A stretch of DNA of 64,000 nt from Cordylochernes scorpioides (taxonomy: Eukaryota; Arthropoda; Arachnida; Pseudoscorpiones; Chernetidae): contig CP092870.1 in NCBI GenBank assembly GCA_030710605.1, positions 51,783,921-51,847,920 on the forward strand, read 5' to 3'. The translations under genes were made by a program, and so were the position numbers. Each line of letters begins with the position of its first letter. Within the stretch, counting starts at the first letter, position 1. This document shows positions 39,113-51,092 of this stretch, piece by piece. The notes below the pieces were generated by a model. That model was not told the origin of the DNA, ran no database searches, and worked only from the letters and a program-made list of their open reading frames with translations.

Positions 39113-39273
39113 TGTTAGGTTTGTTGTTTTTTTTTCTTCTGTTTTATTTTTTGTGTTATAAATACAACCAAATCGCATTAAATCGTAATGTAATTCTCTT
39201 TTGTTGTTTGAAATAAATATAATTGAGTCAGCCTGTTCTTTCTAGAAGAAACTTCAAAGAAAACGTGCTAACA
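39113..39273 (+). repeat. BEL 5' LTR (internally deleted)
   Basis: 161 bp. Compared with the 3' LTR it jumps from TGTTAGGTTT directly to GTTGTTTTTTTTTCTTC. The TATA-like GTTATAAATACAACC and the end GAAAACGTGCTAACA are shared. Confidence 0.85.
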
Positions 39274-39278
39274 TTTTT

Positions 39279-39296
39279 TGGTGCCGAAACCCGGGA
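39279..39296 (+). promoter_or_regulatory. BEL primer-binding site
   Basis: TGGTGCCGAAACCCGGGA, five bases downstream of the LTR, is the tRNA-annealing site that starts minus-strand cDNA synthesis in BEL/Pao elements. Confidence 0.85.
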
Positions 39297-39375
39297 CAGA
39301 AGTAGAAGAAATAGAAAGTTCTTAGAAGTCATAGAAATAAATAAAGGTAAGGTTTTGAATACTAATCTTTAAAAT

Positions 39376-40524
39376 ATGGAAACAGAAATCTTATTTTTTC
39401 AATCTCTGATTAAAAGTTTAGAATTGATAAAAGCAGATGTAGAATATAATTTAGAAGGCAATGATAAATACGCACTTATGCAAAATAAAGAAGACTTGTT
39501 AAATTTGAAAGCTAGCTTTGATAATCAATATGTGAAATTAGTAAAATATAAAGGCATTAATGCTGAAGAAATATTTAAGGTATCCTTTGAGGCAAAGTCT
39601 AAAATCAATTCTTTTTTGATAAAAATAAATAGATCGCTGGGAAATTTAAATAAAAATACATTTTCTTGTGAAACGCATTTAGAACTTCCCAAATTTCAAT
39701 TGCCCACCTTTAGTGGTGATATTTAGATTGGCTGAGTTTTAAGGAAATTTTTATTAGATCTATTGATCAAAATCCAACACTGGGATATTTTCAAAAACTT
39801 CAATATTTAAATTCTGCACTAAAAGGAAATGCCGCTAGACTTATTAGGGCGTTCAATATTTCGATTAAAATTATCCTTTTGCCAGGCAAACCTTGGTCAA
39901 TAGATTCGACAAAAAAGTGAATTGGCTTTTAAACAAATTCAAAATTTGTATGAACTAAAAATGCAAAACAAGAATCGACTAAAGATTTACTTGATCTCCT
40001 GGACACTTGTAACGAAAGCATTCAGAATCTCTCTATCCTCGGATTGGAACGTAATAATTTATCGGATATGATTTTTATTCATATATTTCAATCAAAACTT
40101 GATCGTTCAATAAGAAAGGAATGGGAGATGAGTTTGCTTGAGAAAGAATATCCATCGTATGAAAAGATGATTTCTTTCCTGGAAGTCTCGGGAGTTTTCA
40201 GAATAAAGAAAATTCAAAACAATACTACAAAATGAATAAATCCACTCATTCTCATTCAGCAACATTTGCCTCTGACTCTAGTATAGATAGCAGATTCAAA
40301 TCATGCGTCTTATGTAAAGGTGAACATTTTTTGTTAAAATGTCCTAAGTTTAATGGTATGATGTTACCTGAAAGATGGACATTTGTAAAAGATAATCGTC
40401 TATGTAACAACTGTCTAAGATCTAACCATAGAGTGTATCGTCATGCGTCTTCACGCAAAATTGCAAATCATGTAATAAGAGACATCATACTCTTTTGCAT
40501 CAGTTCAAACCAGAAATGTTAAGT
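39376..40524 (+). pseudogene. gag: BEL gag with Cys/His motif
   Basis: METEILFFQSLIKSLELIKA opens a BEL-type gag with a coiled N-terminal part and LELPKFQLPTFSGDI. After a stop at 39724, WLSFKEIFIRSIDQNPTLGY and LQYLNSALKGNAARLIRAF continue in a shifted frame. Two more breaks precede LLEKEYPSYEKMISFLEV. At 40232-40522 the segment CVLCKGEHFLLKCPKFNGM and then LCNNCLRSNHRVY shows the Cys/His pattern of BEL gag. At least three frame breaks are visible, so it is inactive. Confidence 0.8.
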
Positions 40525-41591
40525 CCTGTTGCGGACATATCTCAATTGACCGATGCCAGTGTCTCATGTTTTGCAAACAACAAAAGTCATGATCGGATAT
40601 TACTCTCTACGGCTTTAATAATGGTCAAATCGGAAAACGGGGTTCTTCAAACATGTAGAGCCCTCATAGATACAGGCTCTCAAAGGTGTCTTATAACAAA
40701 TAGTTGTCGAAAGAAATTAAATCTTCCTCTTGCGAATGTAAAACTACAGTTTTTGGTTTGGGAAACAAACTTTTAAAACAATCAATAGGTGAGGTCTCTC
40801 TCCAATTTAGCCCACATTTCCCAAACCTAATATTCAACGCCAATCCTATAGTCATTGATAAGATCACATCAGAATTGCCCAATTTCTTTATAGAAAAGGA
40901 TAATTGGCTTTATTTGAAAAATATTCTGTTGGCTGACCCCAATTTTGACAAATCTAGCCAGATTGATTTAGTGATGGGGGCAGAGCTTGCTCCATGCTTA
41001 TTTAACGGGAAGGTTAGATTCCAAAATTTATCTGGACCCACTGCGTGCGGATCCAAATTGGGATGGTTACTTACAGGTAAAATATTACTGTCAGGTGAAA
41101 ATTCCAATCAAGATATTACTATGTTCGCGTCGGAGGAACAAGATGATTTTCTAAAAATAATCTGGGAGCTAGAGTCAGTACTCTCTGCCAAATCTTTAAC
41201 CAGAGAAGAAATTTCGTGTGAAGAAATATATATTAATAACCTCAAAATTCTGGAAGATGGAAGGTACTCTGTTGGGCTGCCATTTAGAACATTGCCAACT
41301 CTTGGCAAATCTAGGATCAATGCTCTGAAACGATTTCTATCACTTGAAAGAAAATTACAAAAATATCCAAGTATCCTAAAACAATATTGTGATTTCATGG
41401 ACGAATATCTTTTAATCAATCATATGGAGCTCATTCCCAGTGATGAGCTGGATACACCTTCAGGACAATGTTATTATATACCTCATCATTGTGTTTTTAA
41501 TGAGCAAAGCACTACCACTAAATTGAGAGTTGTTTTTGATGCATCTTGCAAAACTAGCAATGGCAAATCTCTAAATGACTTTTTCATGTAG
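40495..41591 (+). pseudogene. pol: BEL protease and RT N-terminal part
   Basis: The protease motif CRALIDTGSQRCLITNSCRK (about 40656-40715) carries the active-site DTGS. After a frameshift near 40735, a long frame reads TVFGLGNKLLK, LVMGAELAPCLFNGKVRFQN and ACGSKLGWLLTGKI, all typical of the BEL protease to RT linker. It enters RT with STTTKLRVVFDASCKTSNGK and SLNDF. A stop at 41589 falls just before the VGPKLQQDI motif. Confidence 0.85.
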
Positions 41592-43117
41592 GACCAAAAC
41601 TACAACAGGATATCTTCAACATTCTGATAAGATTTCGAACACGCCCAATAGCCTTTTCAGGAGATATAGAGAAAATGTATCGCCAAGTAAGAATCGATTC
41701 TAGGGATTGTGATTTCCAGAGAATTTTATGGAGAAAAAAACCATCAGAACCTTTATTGGATTATAGACTACTGACTGTGACATATGGATTGTCTTGTGCG
41801 CCATATCTCGCCATGCGTACCCTACATCAACTTGCAAGGGACAAGGTGTCAACTTTCCCAGTGGCCTCAAAAATAGTACAAACCGATTTTTATGTTGATG
41901 ACTTGCTTTCTGGTGCAGACACAATTGAAGAAGCTATATGTCATATTCGTGAAGTCAATAATTTTCTTTCTTCACCCGGATTTTCTCTTAGGAAATGGAG
42001 ATCAAACGTCCCGGAGGTCCTTTCTGGATTTTCAGAACAGGTTGAAGATAGGCATAATCTTCGAGATTTTGAGAGTGATTCATGTGTCAAAATACTTGGT
42101 ATTTTTTGGAATCATTCCTTGGACACTTTTCAGATTCTTGTTAAAGACATTCCAGAACAAACGAATTCTAAAAGACATTTGTTGTCCCACATCTCCAGAA
42201 TCTTTGACCCTATAGGCTGGCTGTCCCCGGTTATTATTTGTCTTAAAACTTTGCTTCAATCACTTTGGAAACAGAAGTTGAATTGGGATGATCCCTTGCC
42301 TGATACTTTGTGCTCTCAATGGAAAAAAATCGAAAAGGAATTATCCGTATTAAATAAAATTCAAATTCCTAGATTATTATCGTGCAGGGGAGCTTTACTT
42401 TCTGTTGAACTTCATGGTTTTTGTGACTCTTCAGAAGTTGCATATGCGGCAGTATTTTATATAAGATCTCATTTCAAATCGGGCCAAGTGAAAGTTTCTC
42501 TGATTGCTTCCAAGACGAGGGTAGCTCCTCTGAAAATGATTTCCATACCACGGCTGGAGCTGTGCGCTGCTCTTCTTCTCGCAACTTTATATGATACTAT
42601 TCGCAATTCTTTATGCTAACAAATTGATAGAGTATTTTTATGGACTAATTCCAAAATTATTTTCAGCTGGATTAAATCTGAATATAGACATTGGAAACCA
42701 TTTGTCGGAAATAGGATTGCTGAAGTACAAAGATTGACTTTACATTCTTCCTGGCATTATGTCATTTCGAAAGATAATCCTGCAGACTGCGCTTCCAGAG
42801 GTATAACTCCTTCAGAGCTGGTGGATCACTCTCTTTGGTGGCGAGGACCAACTTGGCTCTCGGATGTGAACTTTGAAGATCCAATTCAAACTCAATATGA
42901 TTTTTCGAAAGTAATTTCAGTTGAAAGACGAAAAACTTTCTCTGTTTTTCATTCCACTAATCATCTTTTCCCAGACTTCATTTTCAAATACTCAAATATC
43001 AACGAACTTGTTAGAATTACAGCATGGATTTATAGATTTGTATTCAATGTCCAATGTTCTTTCAATGAAAGAAAGAAAGGACATCTATCTTCAAGCGAAT
43101 TAAACAACAAATTGTGA
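41592..43117 (+). pseudogene. pol: BEL RT and RNase H
   Basis: RT: IAFSGDIEKMYRQVRI (first Asp), LTVTYGLSCAPYLAMRTLHQ, QTDFYVDDLLSGADT with the YVDD box (about 41890-41905), and FSLRKWRSN. RNase H: VELHGFCDSSEVAYAAVFYI and MISIPRLELCAALLLATL. A stop at 42617 is followed by FLWTNSKIIFSWIKSE and then NPADCASRGITPSELVDHSL. The last frame ends at 43117. The catalytic RT residues are preserved, but the polyprotein is broken at least twice. Confidence 0.86.
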
Positions 43118-44046
43118 AATCAAATCCGTTCACTAAAACTGGAATCGACTTTGCAGGACCGTTTTTGATGAAACCAAACATCAAAAGATCCAAAGTAAAA
43201 TTAAAATCATATGTTGCTTTATTTGTATGTTCCTGCACAAAAGCAATTCATATAGAAATTGTATCAGACCTATCTTCAGCGGCTTTCCTCGCAGCTCTCA
43301 AGCGGTTTATTTCTCGTCGAGGAAAACCTTCTGATATATTTAGTGATAACGGGACCAACTTTAGGCGAGCTAACAACATTCTCCGAGAGCAGTTTGGTAT
43401 ATTGAAAGCTTCAACAATTCAAAAATTCATATCTAATGAACGAATCAACTGGCATTTTATACCTCCTTCCGCCTCAAATTTTGGAGGTATCTGGGAGGCT
43501 GGCATAAAATCCTTCAAATTTCATCTTCTCAGATGCTTAAAGTCTCAGATACTCACATTTGAAGAGCTAACTACTCTGACAACTCAAATAGAAGCTTGTT
43601 TAAATTCGCGACCTATTTGTCCTCTAAGTTCAGATTCAGACGATTTTAATCCTCTTACACCAGGACACTTCTTAATCGGGAGACCCTTAACTGCCCCTCC
43701 AGAATCTAATGATGATGATGATGTTCCAATAAACTACCTCGATCGCTGGAGCCTAAATAAAAAAATTAAAAATGTTTTTTGGAAACGTTGGAATCGAGAA
43801 TACCTCAGCAATTTGCAACAACGCCTAAAATGGCAAAAATCCTCACCCAACATTAAGGAAGGTGACCTCATCTTGCTCAAGGATACCATATAATCACCAG
43901 CAATGTATTGGAGCCTTGGTCGCATCACCAAAGTCTTTCCGGGAGCGGACGGAAAAGTTCGAGTCGTCGAGGTGAAGACCAAGCACCAAGAACGCCTTAC
44001 TAGAACTGTCTCTAAAATAGTACCATTACCTTTTGCTGAGGACTAA
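43114..44046 (+). pseudogene. pol: BEL integrase, zinc domain missing
   Basis: FTKTGIDFAGPFLMKPN (first Asp), VSDLSSAAFLAALKRFISRR, IFSDNGTNFRRANNIL (second Asp), PPSASNFGGIWEAGIKSFK (catalytic Glu) and FNPLTPGHFLIGRPL are all visible. A TAA at 43891 is followed in frame by [20 protein letters not shown] and [14 protein letters not shown], ending at 44044. The HHCC zinc-binding part expected upstream is absent, because the RNase H tail joins the core directly at about 43110. Confidence 0.85.
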
Positions 44047-44068
44047 GTTAGTCCACCGGGGTGGAGTA

Positions 44069-44309
44069 TGTTAGGTTTTTTCCTTATTATTATTGTATTT
44101 TATTAATTAATTATAATTCATATTCATAGAATTTTATTGTTACTTATCATCATTCTTTTTGTTGTTTTTTTTTCTTCGGTTTTCTTTTGTGTTATAAATA
44201 CAACTAAATCGCATTAAATCGTAATGTAATTCTCTTTTGTTGTTTGAAATAAATCGAATTGAGTCAGCTCGTTCTTTCTAGAAGAAACTTCAAAGAAAAC
44301 GTGCTAACA
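44069..44309 (+). repeat. BEL 3' LTR
   Basis: 241 bp, TGTTAGG to GTGCTAACA, preceded by the purine-rich CCGGGGTGGAGTA. It has the TATA-like motif and AATAAATCG near its end. Confidence 0.88.
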
Positions 44310-45334
44310 TGTCACTATCACGCCATTGTCCTTTTAAAGGATAATTTTCTCGCTACCATATATAATCAATGACCAGATTTTTAAAAAAGAAGCAAATTTT
44401 AAATATAAATCAACATAGATGTAAAACACATTTCTTAATTTCAGAAATATCCTGAGATTTCTCTCTTAAGAGACAATATCTTTAAAATCACAAATAGAAA
44501 AAGAACTGTCATTCCCCAAAACAAGTTAAAAATAAAGATTCCGTCCACTTCCACGCCAATAGCTAAATTAGGTCACCTTACGCCAAACTTATTACCACCG
44601 TTAAATTTGACCATAGATACACCCCTTCGTCCTTTCCTTTTACATGCATAATTAATAATTCATTTATCTCTCTCAACAAACTACAACACCCTCACACATC
44701 CCTGTCTACAATTGGCAACACTTATAAGTGCGAGACTTAACAACAAAACCAATCTCGAGCCACACGAGCTTCATAACGTCACCACTCTAAACGCACAACA
44801 AAATTTCGCCTTAAATGTGCCAACCCAACTAACAATCTAAGAATTCTCGAGATGTGTTCGTACAACCACCTCCCATGACTTTAGTAAACTTGTTATTCAT
44901 GGTGAAACAGGTTAGATTTTGTACCAAACTATGAATTCACGTGACACCTTTCCACTCAATTCACTTCACAAGTGTCACACGGCAACACAAAAAAAAAATT
45001 TTCTCACTTAAAAGGCCAAAGACGCCTTCATATCTGTGACATATCTCACACCAAATCGTGTCCACGTCGAAAGTCACACCTTTAACCACTTCTAGCCTAA
45101 AACCACTGAATAACATTTTTACTAAGTCTATAATAACTTCGAAACACAGCCACCTACGAACACCGAGAAAACTATATCTTTCAAAAAGACCAGAAATATG
45201 CCAACCTCAACAATAGAAAAGAGAGAAATTCAGTTCCATTTAAAGTTCCATCCCAGAAATAGAATCCCGACGATTTCAATGGAAAAACAGGAAGTAAACG
45301 CCCTTTATGACGTCACTCCCCCAAGTCGCTACTA
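44310..45334. other. No recognised feature
   Basis: About 1 kb without a gene, RNA gene or recognisable repeat. The 69-codon frame at 45198 has no recognisable content. Confidence 0.5.
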
Positions 45335-46827
45335 CACTGGGGTCCAAAAAATAAGAAACTTTTGTTTTTTAATGATATGTTTTAAAATATGCAACGCTAA
45401 AAGCTAAAAAGTAATTTAATTAGGTATTTTAAGTCGTAGAATTTATTTATCACAACCATTCGATTCGGTAAATTTGAAAATATGCAAATTTTTGCTTGTC
45501 TTTATAAGTGTGCTATTTGGCGTGTCGTTTACCTCATCTAATAATTGTCCAATTATAATTTTATTTAATCCTTAGTTAATTATGAGTTTACGAAAAATTT
45601 TAGCAGATGATTTCAAATGGAGAGCTGTTGGAAGAATGGAGGCAGGGCAATCACAAGTTGAAGTAGCAAAATGGCTAAATGTGAATAAATCTGTGGTCAG
45701 CAAAATATGGAAACAGTTCATTGAGACAGGAACCATCAAAAGAAAAGAAGGTTCTGGTAGAAAATAAAAACAGCTACCTCTGAAGACCGTTATCTGGTCG
45801 TAACTGCCAAGCGCCATAGGGAGATGACAGCTATTCAACTCTCTAATGAACTCTCAAGTGCTACTGGAACGAGAATATCAAGAGAAACTGTTTACCTAAG
45901 GCTTCAGGAAGGTGCTCTTTATGCAAGACGACCAATGGTCTGTATCCCTTTAACCTCTGCTCACAGGAGAGCCCGCTTGAATTGGTGCTTGGAACATCAC
46001 GCCTGGACTCATGATCAGTGGGCCAATGTTCTCTTCAGTGACGAGTCAAGATTTAGTTTAAACACAGATTCTCGACGAGTTTTCATCTGGAGGGAGCCTG
46101 CAACCCTCTATCATCCCAGTAACATCAGGGAAATAGACAGTTTTAAAGGGGGCAGTCTCTTAGTCTGGGCTGGCATCAGTTCTAGCAGACGCACACCTCT
46201 CCACATTTTTTCTGGGGGCACTTTAACTGCCCAAAGGTACAGGGACGAGATCCTTGAGCCCTATCTAAGACCTTATAGAGATCAAATCGGTCGCAATTTA
46301 ATTTTTATGGACGATAATGCTCGTCCGCATAGGGCTAGGCTAGTCAATGAATATCTCCAGAGTGAGAATATTCGAAGGATGGATTGGCCAGCCAGATCTC
46401 CGGACCTGAATCCAATAGAGCATGTGTGGGATGCTCTAGGGAGGCGTATTGGAGCTCGTTACCCCTCTCCCAGAACCCTCGTTGAGCTAAGAACTTCTCT
46501 ATTGGAGGAGTGGGGTTTACTACCCCTGGACCTCCTCCAAAGCCTGGTAAACAGTATGAGGGCTCGCTGTGAGACCTTGATAGTTGTTAGAGGTGATCAT
46601 ACTCCCTATTCATATCTTATTTCTTTAAGATCTGGAACCTTAGCTTTGGGTATGTTGGTAATAATTTGCATATTTCATAATTTCAAATATTTTTTAAAAA
46701 TTTTCATATAGCTAGTCAAATTCTCCATAGTTTAAACTATTTGTATACTAAATTTTATATTTGTTAATAAATTAGCTTTTGAGAAATATCAACATTGGGT
46801 AAGTTTCTTATTTTTTGGACACCAGTG
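45335..46827 (+). mobile_element. Tc1-like DNA transposon
   Basis: Inverted ends CACTGGGGTCCAAAAAATAA (45335) and TTATTTTTTGGACACCAGTG (ending at 46827) differ at one position and match for about 26 bp. They are flanked by TA on both sides (45333-45334, 46828-46829). Length 1493 bp, normal for Tc1. It encodes one transposase with a single frameshift. Confidence 0.93.
45582..46711 (+). pseudogene. Tc1-like transposase, DD34E, one frameshift
   Basis: The DNA-binding part MSLRKILADDFKWRAVGRME and VEVAKWLNVNKSVVSKIWKQ is a helix-turn-helix, ending in the AT-hook-like GSGRK. A TAA (45765-45767) in an A-rich run is followed by the next frame, which reads TATSEDRYLVVTAKRHRE and ISRETVYLRLQEG (second helix-turn-helix). 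The catalytic core has LFSDESRFSL, IFMDDNARPH and SPDLNPIEHVWD, with 34 residues between the second Asp and the Glu. The enzyme cuts and pastes the element at TA. Restoring activity would require only the one frame break to be absent, so this copy is young. The C-terminus (after GDHTPYS) is longer than usual. Confidence 0.92.
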
Positions 46828-46829
46828 TA

Positions 46830-47328
46830 TTTCAGTCCAGTCTCCCCCGTTTCATGTTTCGACCACGGAGTCCCCTTACAAGCAGTCATTTAAATGACCG
46901 CTATCTTAATGATCGCCATTTTGTAATACGTGTTTCACACCAACCACGTGTTTCACAAATTCTTCAATCACAACACACACTTTACATATCAAACATTTTA
47001 CATGTTAATTTGATATCACAATACACAACATTTTAGTAACCAATCCAACCAATAAATTTCGCTTCTGAAATTTTGATTTATACAACCCACACAGCGCATC
47101 ACAATTTATATTTTGTACAATACATTTGGTTCTACAATCTTATTTTACTGTGCTTCTAAAAAACTCAGCGTCTACATAAATTTTATTAGTCAACCATTGG
47201 AAAAAAAAGAAGTACAGCTGTCAAACAGTTGTATGTCGCAATTATGTGATCATCAACGTGACCTCATTATTAAAAAAAAAAAACTCGAATCAATTTTTCT
47301 TTTATTTTTCATAATTTTATTTCAGTAT
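46830..47328. other. No recognised feature
   Basis: AT-rich sequence with repeated CACCAACCACGTGTTTCACA-type motifs near 46930. No gene seen. Confidence 0.45.
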
Positions 47329-47566
47329 TGTCGCGAGGAAAAATAATTAAATAGGCCTTCGAATTACTTTAAATATTTATTTAATGAGCTATATGATAGA
47401 ATTCAAAATAAAAGAAGAGTTACTATTTACGTGAGCCAAATCGACCGAGCCGTTAGCGCAAGAAAGCAGAACTCGAGATATTTCCTCCTTCCACGTGACG
47501 CCACTGTTTACCCCGACCGGTCGGTCCAGATAAGAGGGAATACCAGGAAACTCTGTCCTCCTGACA
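47329..47566 (-). repeat. Gypsy-B 3' LTR
   Basis: On the plus strand it starts TGTCGCGAGG and ends CCTCCTGACA, 238 bp. Confidence 0.93.
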
Positions 47567-47637
47567 TCACTCCCTCCACAAGAGAAACAGCGTCCCGCTG
47601 TTTACTAGTCGGTCACATGACCCTGGGCAATCTGTTC

Positions 47638-50600
47638 TTAGACTTCAGGGTCGTGGTAGGGCTTCATTCTCACTACATGGACGATATCTTGGGGTTTTCG
47701 TCTTCTCCTAGTATTCGTCACGCCTTCTACTTGATAATTTACACTCGATATTTTTCTGATCACCCGATAGGGTCCGAAATATCTCTTCAATAACTTCTCC
47801 GATAAGCCAACGGTACGGACTGGGGTGAACACCCACACCAAATCACCTTCCTTGTACGTCACCTCCTGATGCTTCTTGTCGTAGCGTTCTTTGTCTTTGC
47901 TCTGAGCCTGCAGGATGTTAAGACGGGCTAACATTCGTGCGTCCTCAGCGTTGGTCACAAGATGGCCCACATAATCTTCTGCAGTTCCTGCCGGCTGGTA
48001 CGGCAGTATAGAATCCAGCGGTGTTTCAACTTCTCGGCCGTGGACGAGGAAGAACGGGCTGTATCCTGTTGTCTCTTGTCGAGCGGTATTGTAGGCGAAG
48101 GTCACATATGGTAGGATGTTGTCCCAATTTTTCTGATCAACGTCAACATACATCGAGATCATGTCAGTCAGGGTCTTGTTGAGTCTTTCTGTCAAACCAT
48201 TCGTTTGAGGGTGGTATGCCGTGGTGAATCTGTGAATTGTTCCGTTTAGATTATTTATTTCTCGTATGGTCTGAGACATGAAATTTCTTCCTCTGTCCGT
48301 GATGATTTCCCGAGGAGCGCCGTGCTTGAGTATGACGTCTTCAATAAGGAAGGTTGCTAATTCAGTAGCTTCCGCTGTTGCCGCGGCCTTTGTTATCGCA
48401 AATCTGGTGAGATAATCAGTCGCGACTATTATCCATTTATTTCCCGTGTGAGATATGGGAAATCTTCCCAGATAATCAATTCCTATCTTTTGAAAAGGCG
48501 AGGTCGTTGGAGGTATTGGGACTAGTAGTCCAGGAGGTTTCTGAGGCACGCCCTTCCTTCGCTGGCATTCTTTACAATGAGCAATGTATTGGGAAACTGT
48601 CTTATAAAGTCCAGGCCAATAGAATCTCTTTCTAACGCGGTCATAGGTCTTGGCAAATCCCAAATGACCGGCCATTGGAGTGTCGTGGACATCTTTAAGA
48701 ATTTCGTGCCTCATTTGTTTTGGGACTACTAGCAGCCATGGTTTGCCCTCAGGGTCGTAATTTTTCTTATAGAGAACGCCTCCAATCATCTGATACCCTT
48801 TTAAATTTTCATTTGCAAGTTTTTCACGGATCCCAACCAAATGAGGGTCTTTACTTTGCTCTTCTGCAATGTCTTGGATGGAAGTAATGTGCCCTTCTAT
48901 CTCTGCGGTGTCAGCCAAGGGGCTTCTTGACAAACAGTCAGCGTCTTTATGCTTGCGTCCGCTTTTGTAAACGATGTTTATGTCGTATTCTTGTAGTTTG
49001 AGGGCCCAACGGGCTAAGCGGCCGGATGGATCTTTCAAGCCTACCAGCCAACATAGCGAGTGATGGTCGGTAACCACAGTAAAGGGTCGGCCATATAGGT
49101 ATGGGCGGAATTTACCAAGGGCCCAAACAACTGCGAGGCATTCTTTTTCTGTAGTGGAATAATTATTTTCCGCTTTGGTTAGTGTTCGTGAGGCATAGGC
49201 TATAGGTCTCTCCGCGTCATTCTGGATTTGAACAAGAACTGCCCCTAAACCATAGCCGCTTGCATCAGTATGGACATGAGTTTCCGCACCTTCTATGAAA
49301 TGTCCTAACACAGGCGAAGATCCCAATTCCTGTTTGAGAATCCAGAAAGATTCATTTTGTTCTTCGCCCCAAATGAATTTTTCATCTTTCTTTAAAAGGC
49401 TATTCAAGGGTCGAGACTTGTTAGCATAACTTTTGATGAAGCGTCTATAGTATGAACTTAACCCAAGAAAACTTCTGGTCTCACTGATATTACGGGGTTT
49501 TGGAAAGTGGACAATGGCTTCCACTTTTTCTGGGTCTGGCTGCGTTCCAAATTCATTAACGACGTGCCCGAGGATAGTTATTTGTCTCGAGGCGAAATGA
49601 CACTTTTTATAATTCAGGCACAGTCCGGCCTGCTGAATGCATCTCAAAACTTTGTATAGACGTGCTAAATGTTCTTTAAAGGTCGATCCATAGACTACAA
49701 TGTCGTCTAAGTAGCATAAACACATGTCCCATTTCAATCCCCGTAGGACGTTGTCTATCATTCGCTCGAATGTTGCTGGTGCATTGCATAGACCAAATGG
49801 CATTACATTAAATTCATAAAGCCCATCTGGAGTGATAAATGCCGTTTTCTCCCGGTCCTTATCCTCTACTTCGATTTGCCAGTAACCCGATCTCATATCC
49901 ATAGTGGAGAAGTACCTGGATCCAGAGAGGGTGTCCAGCGCGTCATCGATACGAGGAAGAGGGTACACATCTTTCTTTGTAATTTTGTTTAGACGACGAT
50001 AGTCGACACAGAATCTCAACGAGCCGTCCTTCTTCCTCACTAATATAACGGGAGAGGCCCATGGACTTGATGATGGCCGGATGATTTTAGTCTCCATCAT
50101 TTTCACTACTTCACTCTGAATGACACGTCTTTCGGCGGGAGACACTCTATAAGGACGCTGTCTGACAGGCGGATAATCACTCGTATCGATTTTATGTTTT
50201 ATTTCGCCAGAGACAGGGAAGCTCTTTTTCTCAAAGTCGAATATATCAGAAAACTCATTTAGGCACGTGAGTAATCTGTTTTTCTTTGTTTCCTCCAAAT
50301 CAGTAGACATCATTGAAATTAAACATTCTCTCACATCTGGGGAAGTTACTTAGTCTTTTCCAGCTATTTCAGAACAAGCGTCAAGATTAGATATGCTCCC
50401 TACTTCAAGTTCTTGCATTGTTCCTATCTTCATGCCCGAAGGTATCACTTGAGACTGGTGAGTACTGTTAGTCACCCACAACACCGCTCTGCCATGTAAG
50501 AACCTAACGAGGGAAGAGGGAATAAAAAGTCCTTTTTCCAACTGCAGGCGTTTAGAACCTGTAACGACTACATCTCTGCTGCCAAATACATCCTGGTTGG

Positions 50601-51090
50601 TGACAACTATCTTGCCAAAAGATTTCGGCGGTATGACACAGTCCATAGCAGCACAAAGTTTCAGGTCTTTCCATTCGTAGGATTTTTCAGCTTCGCTTAA
50701 ATACAATTTGTTTTCCCCACAATCTATAATGGCATCTGTGGCTTTGAAGAAATTCCAGCCCAGTATAACATCGTGGCTACATTCAGCGGCTACTACAAAA
50801 TCAAAAATAATATCGAGTCCTTTGATTTGAACTTCTAAAGAGCACTTACCAAGGGTCACGATAGGCTTCTTGTCCACGGCTTTTAGAAGTGGTCCATTTT
50901 CTTTAAAAACTGGGGCCTTTATAGAACGTCTGAAAGCTTCAGAAATTACTGAGTAATCAGCGCCGGAGTCCACAAGAGCTTGTACATTTCGTCCTTGTAT
51001 GTTGACAGATATCCAGTTCTTTTCCATTGTAGCGGCTATACGGCAGGGAGGATTTTCGTCTGTGGCGGCCACACCTCCAGAGGACGCGCC
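47638..51090 (-). CDS. pol: Gypsy-B pol: protease, RT, RNase H, integrase (one in-frame stop)
   Basis: The protease has VQALVDSGADYSVI (active-site DSG) and HDVILGWNF. A TAA at 50350-50352 follows SEIAGKD, and the same frame then stays open for about 900 codons. Numbering from 50334: RT residues about 50-215, with RQRPYRVSPAERR, RFCVDYRRLNKIT and CYLDDIVVYG (YLDD at 208-211). RNase H from about 355, with HTDASGYGLGAVL, NNYSTTEKECLAVVWALG and DHHSLCWL. Integrase zinc region HDTPMAGH...CKECQRRK, core IGIDYLG, ITDRGRNF and NGLTERLNKTL, GPY/F module KRYFGPYRVIRKI, and end MKPYHDPEV. All catalytic residues that I can check are present. The stop may be a disabling mutation or, less likely, a readthrough site. 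Confidence 0.93.
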
Positions 51091-51092
51091 AT

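Larger units (their letters stand above)
39113..44309 (+). mobile_element. BEL/Pao LTR retrotransposon, degenerate
   Basis: LTRs TGTTAG...CTAACA are at 39113-39273 and 44069-44309. The primer-binding site is TGGTGCCGAAACCCGGGA (39279-39296), the sequence typical of BEL elements. The internal order is gag, Cys/His motif, protease, RT, RNase H, integrase, with several frameshifts and stops. The 5' LTR lacks about 80 bp that the 3' LTR has after TGTTAGGTTT. I see no matching target duplication. Confidence 0.92.

Noticed and set aside
50350..50352. Programmed readthrough at the Gypsy-B TAA
   Set aside because: The site is between protease and RT and not between gag and pol, and no readthrough context is recognisable. 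A point mutation is simpler, so it is kept only as an alternative.
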